Positions 46,160 through 53,021 of a stretch of 64,000 bases of DNA are shown piece by piece (position 1 is the stretch's first letter; the number at the start of each line of letters is the position of its first letter). Source of the DNA: Alkaliphilus serpentinus. GTDB taxonomy: Bacteria > Bacillota > Clostridia > Peptostreptococcales > Natronincolaceae. The translations under genes and the position numbers were made by a program. The DNA lies in the NCBI RefSeq assembly GCF_009017255.1, contig NZ_WBZB01000014.1, forward strand, positions 62,001-126,000. The letters run 5' to 3'. The notes below the pieces were generated by a model. That model ran no database searches, was not told where the DNA came from, and worked only from the letters and a program-made list of their open reading frames with translations.

Positions 46160-48505
46160 ATGGCTATAGATATGAATAAAGAAATCAACATCGCCATAAG
46201 AGAGCTAGTGGAGTTTGTCCTCATGGGGGGAGACTTGGACTTAACCTTCCAAGGTCCCAATCGAGGCCAAGAGGGAACACGGGGTCATCAAAAGCTACAA
46301 AAATGTTATCTACCTCAGGATGAAGCAGAGGTTTATATAAAGCATAGTGTTGATTATAAGAACATCATTTTTAATTTAACCGGACGTATAGATGGTGTAC
46401 TAAAGAGAGATGAGGGTCTAGTGATAGATGAAATCAAAACCATCACCATCCCTGTAGAAGATCTTCATGAGAACTATAACCAACTCCATTGGGCCCAAGG
46501 GAAATGTTATGGCTATATTTATGCGTTGCAAAACAATCTCATTGAAATGAATATACAGCTTACTTATTATCATATTAAAACTGAAGAAATAAAAAGATAT
46601 AAGAGGCTCTACACATTAATAGAACTGGAAACCTTCTTTTTTTCGCTATTAGAAGAGTACTTTTACTGGGCTGATACCATTAAGCAATGGGAAACAGTTA
46701 GAGATGAATCCATATTAAACCTAGAATTCCCCTTCGAAAGCTATAGAAAAGGTCAACGAAAAATGGCTGTAGCCGTTTATAAGACCATTAAGGAGAAGAA
46801 GCGGGTATTTATTCAAGCTCCCACAGGAATAGGAAAAACCATCTCCAGTATTTTTCCGACTGTAAAGGCAATGGCTGAGGGTAGGGTGACTAAAATCTTC
46901 TACTTAACTGCTAAGACCATAACAAGACAGGTGGCGGAGGAAGCCATATATAAAATGGTTAAAAAGGGCTTACGGCTTAAATTCGTTACCTTAACTGCCA
47001 AGGATAAAATATGCTTTGAAAAGGAAAGTAACTGTAATCCTCAGGATTGCAGCTTTGCAAAGGGCTATTACAATCGATTAAAGGATGCTTTAAAGGAAAT
47101 CTTCCAAAGAGAAAGCTACGACAGAGGTACAATCGAAGAATATGCTAGAAAACACTCCATTTGCCCCTTTGAATTTTCTTTAGAGTTGACACTGTGGTCT
47201 GACTGTATTATTTGTGACTATAATTATGTATTTGACCCTAGAGTATATCTAAAACGTTTCTTCGAGGACCCTATAGGGAATAAATATACTTTATTGGTGG
47301 ATGAAGCCCATAATCTAGTGGATAGAGCTAGGATGATGTATTCGGCTGAAATTTATAAAGGGAAGATCTTGGAAGGGAATAGGTATATCAAAACCAAAAA
47401 CAAAGAAATTGCTAAGAGTCTAAATAAGCTTAATTCATTGATGCTAGACAAAAAGAAATCCATGGCAACAATAGAAGTTGCAGAAAAGGAAGAGCCGGTG
47501 GCCTTCTATCCTTTGATGAAGAAATTCATTACAGAGTGTGACACTTGGTTTGGAGAGCTTAAGGATATTGAAGTTGAGGAGGATTTTCTTCAGTTGTATT
47601 TTGATATTTTGGCATTTTTAAGAATCGCAGAGTTCTATCATGAGGGTTATGTTACTTATTATTCTACAGAGGATAAGGACATGAAGCTAAAGCTTTTTGC
47701 CATGGATCCCTCAAAGCTTTTGGCATCCGTTTTAAAACGTGTAAGTAGTGGAGTATTCTTCTCAGCAACCTTAACTCCTATGGCTTATTTTAAATATATA
47801 TTGGGTGGAAGGGAGGAGGACAACATCCTTATGCTAGAATCTCCCTTCAAGGAAGAGAATCTATGCCTCTTGGTTGCAAAGGATATTTCTACAAGATATT
47901 ATCATCGTCATGAAAGTTATGAAGGAATTGCAGAATACATTCATCATATGGTAAAGGAAAGAATGGGTAATTATCTTGTCTTCTTCCCATCTTATAAATA
48001 CATGCATTCCGTTATGGAGGTTTTCGTTAATAAGTATCCCAATTATAAAATTATAAAGCAAGAAACAGAGATGAAGGAAGAAGAAAGGGAGGCCTTTCTA
48101 GAGGTATTTAAACCCCGAAATCATGAGGTTCTTATCGGGTTTTCCGTACTAGGGGGGATTTTTTCAGAGGGTATAGATTTGGTGGGAGATCGGCTTATAG
48201 GTGCAATGGTGGTGGGAGTAGGATTGCCCCAGCTATCCTTTGAAACCAATCTGATAAAGAAGTACTTTGATGATACTAGGGGATGCGGCTTTGATTATGC
48301 CTATAAGTTTCCAGGAATGAATAAGGTTTTACAGGCTGCCGGTAGGGTTATTCGGACAGAAGAGGATCGGGGGATGGTTTTATTAATAGACGATCGGTAT
48401 ATATCTCCGGGATATTACAACTTATTTCCTAAGGCCTGGAGACGAAGGAAGGAAGTTAATATTTCAAATGTAAATAAGGATGTTATGGAATTTTGGAAGG
48501 TGTAG
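46160..48505 (+). CDS. PD-(D/E)XK nuclease fused to an XPD/DinG-type iron-sulfur helicase
   Basis: This 781-residue protein has an N-terminal RecB/Cas4-like nuclease domain (about 1-185) with Asp in LTGRIDGV and E-x-K in VIDEIKTI. A superfamily 2 helicase follows: Walker A QAPTGIGKTISS, DEAH box VDEAHN, and motif VI QAAGRVIRTEEDRG. Cys in ICFEKESNCNPQDC and in CPFE and CIICDY lie between motifs I and II, where XPD and DinG hold a 4Fe-4S cluster. It should unwind and cut DNA during repair. The start is ATG 46160 or ATG 46172; ribosome spacing favours neither clearly. Confidence 0.85.
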   Translation: MAIDMNKEINIAIRELVEFVLMGGDLDLTFQGPNRGQEGTRGHQKLQKCYLPQDEAEVYIKHSVDYKNIIFNLTGRIDGVLKRDEGLVIDEIKTITIPVEDLHENYNQLHWAQGKCYGYIYALQNNLIEMNIQLTYYHIKTEEIKRYKRLYTLIELETFFFSLLEEYFYWADTIKQWETVRDESILNLEFPFESYRKGQRKMAVAVYKTIKEKKRVFIQAPTGIGKTISSIFPTVKAMAEGRVTKIFYLTAKTITRQVAEEAIYKMVKKGLRLKFVTLTAKDKICFEKESNCNPQDCSFAKGYYNRLKDALKEIFQRESYDRGTIEEYARKHSICPFEFSLELTLWSDCIICDYNYVFDPRVYLKRFFEDPIGNKYTLLVDEAHNLVDRARMMYSAEIYKGKILEGNRYIKTKNKEIAKSLNKLNSLMLDKKKSMATIEVAEKEEPVAFYPLMKKFITECDTWFGELKDIEVEEDFLQLYFDILAFLRIAEFYHEGYVTYYSTEDKDMKLKLFAMDPSKLLASVLKRVSSGVFFSATLTPMAYFKYILGGREEDNILMLESPFKEENLCLLVAKDISTRYYHRHESYEGIAEYIHHMVKERMGNYLVFFPSYKYMHSVMEVFVNKYPNYKIIKQETEMKEEEREAFLEVFKPRNHEVLIGFSVLGGIFSEGIDLVGDRLIGAMVVGVGLPQLSFETNLIKKYFDDTRGCGFDYAYKFPGMNKVLQAAGRVIRTEEDRGMVLLIDDRYISPGYYNLFPKAWRRRKEVNISNVNKDVMEFWKV

Positions 48506-48641
48506 TGTTAAAAAGAAAAAATTGTTAACATTTGTGTAATGAATCATATTGATTTTTGTTATACAATATAATTAATATAATAAATTTGCTCCTTAAGATT
48601 GACTACCCGCAGGTTATTAAAATTTACGGAGGGATGTTATT

Positions 48642-48845
48642 ATGCTAAATGGTTTAAAGATTAGAGAACTACGAAGAATGAAAGGTTAAACCACATTGGA
48701 TGTCTCGAAGTTCACACAGATATCCAAAAGCTATATAGAAGAGCTGGAAAGGGGAACCAAAATAAATCCTTCTTTAAACAAAGTGATATCCATCGCAGAG
48801 GTGCTAGGAGCAAAGATCGATGAGTTGATACTAAAGGCAGAATAA
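48642..48845 (+). pseudogene. XRE-type helix-turn-helix regulator interrupted by TAA
   Basis: A 68-codon frame with GGAGGG upstream encodes MLNGLKIRELRRMKG, then TAA at 48687-48689 (codon 16), then TTLDVSKFTQISKSYIEELE and the rest of an XRE domain. Relatives usually read K-G-L-T-T here, so a single TTA-to-TAA change explains the break. A product restarted downstream would lack helix 1. A terminator follows at once. Confidence 0.7.
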
Positions 48846-48854
48846 AAACAAAAC

Positions 48855-48881
48855 AAGTGCTTACCATTATGGTAAGCACTT
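48855..48881. terminator. Terminator between the XRE pseudogene and the small-protein array
   Basis: AAGTGCTTACCAT pairs with ATGGTAAGCACTT, a 13-bp near-continuous palindrome between convergent units; it can serve both. Confidence 0.7.
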
Positions 48882-48930
48882 AATTCTTGCATAGAAAAGA
48901 ACTAATTTTTTTGCTTAAGCACAGTTTTAT

Positions 48931-49104
48931 TTACATTACCCTAGACAGATTAAATGAAGTATAGCTGTCTAAGGCCTTTTGTCGGCTTTCTTCAACTTCG
49001 TGAAGCAACCGTTCTTTTACTAATGCAGCTTCGTCATAACTAGTTGCAGTATTAATCTTAATATTAAAGTTATAAGATCCTATTTTAAATTTTAAATTTC
49101 TCAT
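48931..49104 (-). CDS. Small protein of tandem five-copy family, copy 1 (57 residues)
   Basis: I do not recognise this family. The product begins MRNLKFKIGSYNFNIKIN and ends ALDSYTSFNLSRVM. AGGAGG precedes the ATG. It has the same plan as its four neighbours: a short amphipathic beta-type start, a charged helix rich in Glu and Lys or Arg, and a Y-x(5)-N or F-like end. It is the most divergent and most downstream copy. No signal peptide or Cys pair is present. Confidence 0.6.
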   Translation of the reverse strand: MRNLKFKIGSYNFNIKINTATSYDEAALVKERLLHEVEESRQKALDSYTSFNLSRVM

Positions 49105-49204
49105 TATTAAAACCTCCTATTATTAAATCCTCATTAAAAAATGTGAGTCTTGTTTTATAATTTTTCAATCTTTTCTTCTTCATGGTATTTACCCTTTCCC
49201 GTAA

Positions 49205-49372
49205 TTAAAATAGATTCATAGCAATATTTCTATGATATTCATCCTTTTTTCTAAGGGCTTCAGTTATTCTTTCCTCTGTTTGTAAGGATTTTTGCAGCTT
49301 CATATTTCTCTCAGTTATATTTCTTTTTATATCTAAATTTATAATCCCTAATGATAAATTGATTACAGACAT
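49205..49372 (-). CDS. Small protein of tandem five-copy family, copy 2 (55 residues)
   Basis: The product begins MSVINLSLGIINLDIKRNIT, followed by a charged helix with LQTEERITEALRKKDEY and the end IAMNLF. The leader GGAGGTAGATATAA before the ATG is the same as that of copies 3 and 4, so translation signals were duplicated with the gene. It shares L-D-I-K, the E-x-x-I-x-E-A-L block and R-K-x-x-Y with its neighbours. Function unknown. Confidence 0.65.
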   Translation of the reverse strand: MSVINLSLGIINLDIKRNITERNMKLQKSLQTEERITEALRKKDEYHRNIAMNLF

Positions 49373-49399
49373 TTATATCTACCTCCATTATTTTAATTT

Positions 49400-49585
49400 T
49401 TACATTCTGACAAAATCCATTGAAAAATCTTTTAAATAACTTTCCTGTCTTTTCAAAGCTTCATTGATATTGATTTCTGCTTCTATTGCTCTTTGTTGCT
49501 TGGTATGATTTTCTGCTACAGATTTATTAATATCAAGGTTCATATGAAAAGAGCTAATTTTTAATGATAAGTTCATTGCTGTCAT
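49400..49585 (-). CDS. Small protein of tandem five-copy family, copy 3 (61 residues)
   Basis: The product begins MTAMNLSLKISSFHMNLDIN, continues with QQRAIEAEININEALKRQES and ends YLKDFSMDFVRM. The ATG has the shared GGAGGTAGATATAA leader; a second ATG three codons in is possible. It is the clearest example of the family plan: strand-like S-L-K-I-S-S-F, then L-D-I, then a helix with R-A-I-x-A-E-x-x-I-x-E-A. No known domain is evident to me. Confidence 0.68.
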   Translation of the reverse strand: MTAMNLSLKISSFHMNLDINKSVAENHTKQQRAIEAEININEALKRQESYLKDFSMDFVRM

Positions 49586-49648
49586 TTATATCTACCTCCT
49601 CTATTACACCCTACCCCTTGGGCCAATTACAGCATATTACCTCAAGTT

Positions 49649-49831
49649 CTATTTTGCTACTGAAATAAAATTTATTGTAAACTCATTGAGGTAAGCATCT
49701 TTTCTTCTAGAGTCTTCATCTACTCTAGCTTCAGCCTGGATGGCCCTCTTCAATCTTAAACTACTTTCCCTTAAATACTTCTTAATGTCTAAGCTTATAC
49801 TATAGGAACGAATTTTTATTTCTAATGACAT
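49649..49831 (-). CDS. Small protein of tandem five-copy family, copy 4 (60 residues)
   Basis: The product begins MSLEIKIRSYSISLDIKKYL, continues LKRAIQAEARVDEDSRRKDA and ends YLNEFTINFISVAK. I place the start at ATG 49831, after the shared GGAGGTAGATATAA leader; the frame opens six codons earlier across that leader. It pairs most closely with copy 3 (R-A-I-x-A-E, R-K or R-Q-x-x-Y-L). Function unknown. Confidence 0.66.
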   Translation of the reverse strand: MSLEIKIRSYSISLDIKKYLRESSLRLKRAIQAEARVDEDSRRKDAYLNEFTINFISVAK

Positions 49832-49881
49832 TTTATATCTACCTCCCATAACCCTTTTTCAAACTTCTTTGGCCCTGAAAA

Positions 49882-50069
49882 CTACAATATTTGGTTTATA
49901 GATGAATCTAAAATATAGCTTTCTTTTCTTTCTAGAGCTTCCCCTATCAATGCTCCAGCCTTAATAGCTTTTTGTCTTTTCATATATCAGCCTTCAAGCT
50001 TTTCTTTATATCGAGATCTATATGAATTGAACTCATTTTTAATCTAAAATTCTTTACTGACACATTCAT
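49882..50069 (-). pseudogene. Small protein of tandem five-copy family, copy 5, frameshifted
   Basis: The first frame reads MNVSVKNFRLKMSSIHIDLD then IKKSLKADI and stops. In another frame the family sequence resumes: MKRQKAIKAGALIGEALERK then ESYILDSSINQIL, ending at TAG 49882-49884. One frameshift near 49985 explains this. It is the first copy in the direction of transcription. It may be a decayed gene or a sequence error. Confidence 0.6.
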
Positions 50070-50195
50070 CAGCCTCCTCTTATTTAGATAACATACTATG
50101 ATTATCCAACATTTAATAACTAGAAAGGTTAAATGATTATTAATTTCTATTAATTTTTTGGTAAAATCCCCTAGATAAAATATGTATTAACCTAA

Positions 50196-50246
50196 CTAAA
50201 TTATTATTTTTAATCCTTTACTTAAAGCCATTATTTGAAACACCAT
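50196..50246 (-). CDS. Possible 16-residue micro-ORF in the array leader
   Basis: MVFQIMALSKGLKIII follows AAGGGAG with 8-base spacing, between the second leader terminator and copy 5. It loosely recalls the micro-ORF at 50434-50514 (both have I-M then S-K-G). Very short, so chance is possible. Confidence 0.25.
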   Translation of the reverse strand: MVFQIMALSKGLKIII

Positions 50247-50294
50247 GCTATCATCTCCCTTAAAACAGTTTGTTATACTTAGAAATTCAAATAA

Positions 50295-50336
50295 AAAGAA
50301 GCCAGGGTTGAACCCATGGCTTCAAAAGCACCATTA
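50295..50336 (-). terminator. Second terminator in the leader of the small-protein array
   Basis: Read on the minus strand, GAAGCCA and GGGTT pair with AACCC and TGGCTTC (one unpaired base), followed by TTTTTATTT. A strong intrinsic terminator upstream of the array. Confidence 0.75.
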
Positions 50337-50370
50337 ATAAGTATGTATTGAAGGTAATTCCTCAAAAACA

Positions 50371-50412
50371 TAACAAAACCATAGGTTCATAGTGATACGA
50401 CCCATGGTTCCA
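50371..50412 (-). terminator. First terminator-like hairpin in the leader of the small-protein array
   Basis: Read on the minus strand, AACCATGGGT pairs with ACCTATGGTT (10 bp, one G-U pair) and is followed by TTGTTATGTTTTT. It lies just after the 26-residue micro-ORF, as in an attenuator. Confidence 0.6.
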
Positions 50413-50433
50413 ACAACAAAACTATCTTGTATA

Positions 50434-50514
50434 TTATGTCAGAAACACAAGCCGTGCATCAATATTTAATTGGCAACCGTAGAAATCTCTTCCCTTACTC
50501 ATTAACATAATCAT
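50434..50514 (-). CDS. Possible 26-residue leader peptide upstream of the small-protein array
   Basis: MIMLMSKGRDFYGCQLNIDA then RLVFLT. AGGGAGG lies 10 bases upstream of the ATG. The region can also fold with CGTGCA and TGCACG as a closing stem. Two terminators follow, then the array, so this may be an attenuator leader. I cannot name an inducer. Confidence 0.35.
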   Translation of the reverse strand: MIMLMSKGRDFYGCQLNIDARLVFLT

Positions 50515-50668
50515 CTGTGCACGACCTCCCTTCGGAAATTTAATTTCTAATTTTTACTACTTTTTCATTATAATTGGTAATAGATTTTTTAGCAACCCCT
50601 AAAAAGCATTTGTAATAATACTGTAATTTTTAGATTATTTGGAATCATCTGGCATGTAATAATAACCG

Positions 50669-50711
50669 TTGACATATTCTATAAAGTATACTAAAATGAC
50701 CATGTGGTCAT
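50669..50711 (+). promoter_or_regulatory. Promoter and autoregulatory operator of the TetR gene
   Basis: TTGACA (50669-50674), a 17-base spacer and TAAAAT (50692-50697) form a good sigma-A promoter. ATGACCATGTGGTCAT (50696-50711), with 7-bp perfect arms, overlaps the -10 end and start point, the usual place for a TetR operator. Confidence 0.8.
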
Positions 50712-50736
50712 TAAGTTGAAAAGGGAGATGATTTCA

Positions 50737-51366
50737 ATGAATGATGTATTCCTAAATATAAAGGAGAGCAAAAGAAATCGAATCATTCAGGTGGCTATAA
50801 AGGAGTTTGCTGAATATGGCTATGAAAATAGTTCAACAAACAGAATGGTAGAAGAAATGGGGATCTCTAAAGGAAGTCTATTCAAATATTTTAAAACCAA
50901 GGAAGATTTATACTTATTCATAGTAGATCTAGCCATACAAGAAGTTTTAAATACAATAAAGGTAGATATCAAGAAGCTTCCCCTTGATCTTATAGAAAGG
51001 GTTGTATTATTAGCTGCTGTTGAGTTAGATGCTTATATTAAAGAGCCTAATCTTTTCAAGATTTTTAAAGATGCCTTTATGGATAATAATTCAGAGCTGT
51101 CAAAAAAACTCCTCTCAAAATATTCAGTTAGAGCAGAGGATACCTTTATGTGTTTAATGGAGGGCTGTGACTTTTCTATTCTAAAGGTAGACAAAGCCAC
51201 AGCTATAAAGGCCCTTCAATGGATCCTTGAAGGATATAATAAGGAGTTTGCTAAGTCATTTAATATGAATAAGCCTATAGAAAGCCTAAAAGAAGAATAC
51301 ATAAAGGGCTTAGAGGAGTATTTGAAGGTATTAAGAAGGGGAATTTATAGTGAGGGAGGAGATTAG
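50737..51366 (+). CDS. TetR family transcriptional regulator
   Basis: This 209-residue repressor has an N-terminal helix-turn-helix (IIQVAIKEFAEYGYENSSTN, then ISKGSLFKYFKTKEDLYLF) and a helical ligand domain. It starts at ATG 50737 with AAGGGAG 9 bases upstream. A palindrome in its promoter suggests self-repression. The hydrolase gene follows with one base between stop and start, so the regulator probably controls it too. The ligand is unknown. Confidence 0.92.
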   Translation: MNDVFLNIKESKRNRIIQVAIKEFAEYGYENSSTNRMVEEMGISKGSLFKYFKTKEDLYLFIVDLAIQEVLNTIKVDIKKLPLDLIERVVLLAAVELDAYIKEPNLFKIFKDAFMDNNSELSKKLLSKYSVRAEDTFMCLMEGCDFSILKVDKATAIKALQWILEGYNKEFAKSFNMNKPIESLKEEYIKGLEEYLKVLRRGIYSEGGD

Positions 51367-51367
51367 A

Positions 51368-52177
51368 ATGTTTGGAATTAATAATGGATCCATAGAAAGT
51401 TCTACAGGGGAGATGGCTTATGTAGCCTTCGGTAAAGGGAAGGAAGCTTTATTCATTATTCCTGGCCTATCAGATGGAATTCAAACCGTTAAGAACAAAG
51501 GTCTTTTACTATCCTGGTATTATAAGGTTTATGCAGAACATTATAGGGTGTATGTTATCAGCAGACTTAGGCCTACCCCCCAAGGCTATACCACCAAGGA
51601 TATGGCTAAGGATATTATATATGCAATGGATAAACTGGATAAAAATGCAGCCAGCATTGTGGGATTTTCCATGGGGGGTATGATTGCTCAATATGTTGCT
51701 ATAGATTACCCAGAAAGGGTGAAAAAATTGGTTATAGGTATTTCTATTTCTAAGCCAAATGAAACCCTTAAAAAGGTGGTTGGTAAGTGGATACGATATG
51801 CCATAGAAGATGATTATGGTGCTTTAACCCTTGATACTATGGAAAAAACCTTTACTCAAAAGCATTTACGAAAGTATCGGCCCTTTTATCCAATTATCAA
51901 AAGGATGGGTAAGCCTTTGTCTTTGGTAAGCTTTATTGTTCAAGCCAATGCATGTATAGAGCATAATTCTTATGGAGAGCTCTCTAAAATCAAAGCTCCC
52001 ACTTTGATTATTGGTGGAGATGAAGATTATGTAGTGGGCCCTAACACATCAGAAGAAATGGCAGATATGATTCGCGACAGTAAGCTGATTCTTCTTAAGG
52101 GCCTAGGCCATGGAGCATATGAAGAAGATAAAAAATTTAACGAGAGAGTTCTTAAGTTTTTGTTGAAGGAAGATTAA
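51368..52177 (+). CDS. Alpha/beta hydrolase
   Basis: This 269-residue enzyme has the nucleophile elbow GFSMGGM (Ser nucleophile), an Asp in GGDEDYVVGP and the catalytic His in GLGHGAYEED, giving a complete triad. The oxyanion region is FIIPGLSDG. It is a soluble esterase- or hydrolase-like protein of unknown substrate. It begins at ATG 51368 with GGGAGGAG upstream, translated together with the TetR repressor that probably senses its substrate or product. Confidence 0.9.
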   Translation: MFGINNGSIESSTGEMAYVAFGKGKEALFIIPGLSDGIQTVKNKGLLLSWYYKVYAEHYRVYVISRLRPTPQGYTTKDMAKDIIYAMDKLDKNAASIVGFSMGGMIAQYVAIDYPERVKKLVIGISISKPNETLKKVVGKWIRYAIEDDYGALTLDTMEKTFTQKHLRKYRPFYPIIKRMGKPLSLVSFIVQANACIEHNSYGELSKIKAPTLIIGGDEDYVVGPNTSEEMADMIRDSKLILLKGLGHGAYEEDKKFNERVLKFLLKED

Positions 52178-52201
52178 AAATTTCATTAACTAAAAAACCT
52201 A

Positions 52202-52229
52202 TTTACACTAGAAAATAATAGGATAGAAT
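52202..52229 (+). promoter_or_regulatory. Putative promoter of the orphan S-box RNA
   Basis: TTTACA (52202-52207), a 16-base spacer and TAGAAT (52224-52229) lie 20 bases before the S-box aptamer. Confidence 0.5.
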
Positions 52230-52248
52230 GCATTTAATTTAATAAAAA

Positions 52249-52334
52249 CTTATCAAGAACTAGGGGAGAGAGTTGGCTCTGTGATCCTATACCAACCTAC
52301 TAAATAGTAAGGTGGTCCTGCTAACAACGATAAG
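52249..52334 (+). ncRNA. S-box (SAM-I family) riboswitch, apparently without a regulated gene
   Basis: CTTATCAAGA closes with GATAAG as P1. AGAG-AGTTGG-CTCT replaces the usual AGGG-ACTGG-CCCT with both strands changed, and TAGG pairs with CCTA below it, so the helices covary. CCAACC-TACT-AAAT-AGTA-AGGTGG matches P3. The P4 arm seems absent or very short. A terminator follows, but the next genes are on the opposite strand. Confidence 0.65.
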
Positions 52335-52360
52335 AAGAAATCGTAATTCTATTGTAATAA

Positions 52361-52392
52361 AACCTTCTTAGCGATGTTAAGAAGGTTTTTTT
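52361..52392 (+). terminator. Terminator after the S-box aptamer
   Basis: AACCTTCTTA pairs with TAAGAAGGTT around a 7-base loop, followed by TTTTTT: a canonical riboswitch expression-platform terminator. Confidence 0.85.
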
Positions 52393-52430
52393 ATTGCTTA
52401 TTTTACCTTTACACTAAAAACTATATAAAA

Positions 52431-52453
52431 TTCTTATCAAGAGAGGTGGAGGG
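52431..52453 (+). other. 5-prime remnant of a second S-box aptamer
   Basis: TTCTTATCAAGAGAGGTGGA followed by GGG is the near-consensus 5-prime strand of an S-box (P1 and the kink-turn side of P2). The rest of the aptamer is missing; 19 bases further the convergent DsrE-like gene ends. Confidence 0.6.
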
Positions 52454-52471
52454 TAAATCAGTCTTTTATTT

Positions 52472-52966
52472 CTAAATAAATAATTGTACATCCGATGTTA
52501 AGGCATCCTGTAAATAGTCCTTTGCATCTACAATCTCTAGCTCTGGGATAAACTCCTCTTTTTTAAAGCCCATTACCTCCATTGATAGCTTGCATCCATA
52601 AAACTTTACGCCCTTATTTCTAGCTCCCTTTAGGAAGGCTGGAAGGGTAGGTGCATCATCATCTGTCATCATAACCTTAAGCATTTCCTTTCCCATACCG
52701 GCGAAGTTCATCCTTGAAAGGGGAAGGTCTTCTGGGCCCTTTGGTGTCATTACACAAAACATCTTTTCAAATAGGGTTTTATCTTCAAGGCTCATTTTTT
52801 CTGGATCTCTAACCAACATCAATCCCCAGAAGGCAAAAAATATGGTAACATCAATATCTATTTCTTTAGCACTATTTGCAAGAATTAAAGCGGCAATAGC
52901 CTTATCGTACTCGCCACTAAACAGAATTAGATTCAACTTTTTTTTCAAGACCAACAATCCCTTCAT
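52472..52966 (-). CDS. DsrE/DsrF/DrsH-like sulfur-relay family protein
   Basis: This protein of about 160 residues has the DsrE-like fold marks: LNLILFSGEYDKAIAALILA, TIFFAFWGLMLV and the conserved Cys in FYGCKLSMEVMGF, which in relatives carries persulfide sulfur. The frame opens at ATG 52966, but AAGGGA is better placed for TTG 52948 (MKKKLNLIL). It lies 55 bases downstream of a class V aminotransferase of the cysteine-desulfurase type, so sulfur transfer between the two is plausible. Confidence 0.85.
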   Translation of the reverse strand: MKGLLVLKKKLNLILFSGEYDKAIAALILANSAKEIDIDVTIFFAFWGLMLVRDPEKMSLEDKTLFEKMFCVMTPKGPEDLPLSRMNFAGMGKEMLKVMMTDDDAPTLPAFLKGARNKGVKFYGCKLSMEVMGFKKEEFIPELEIVDAKDYLQDALTSDVQLFI

Positions 52967-53021
52967 AATTTTATACCTTTATTATCTGTAAATATTAAAG
53001 GATTTATTAGGTCTTTTATTT

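Noticed and set aside
52249-52392. T-box leader
   Set aside because: The P1, P2 and P3 pairs and the terminator fit an S-box; the T-box consensus TGGNACCGCG is absent.
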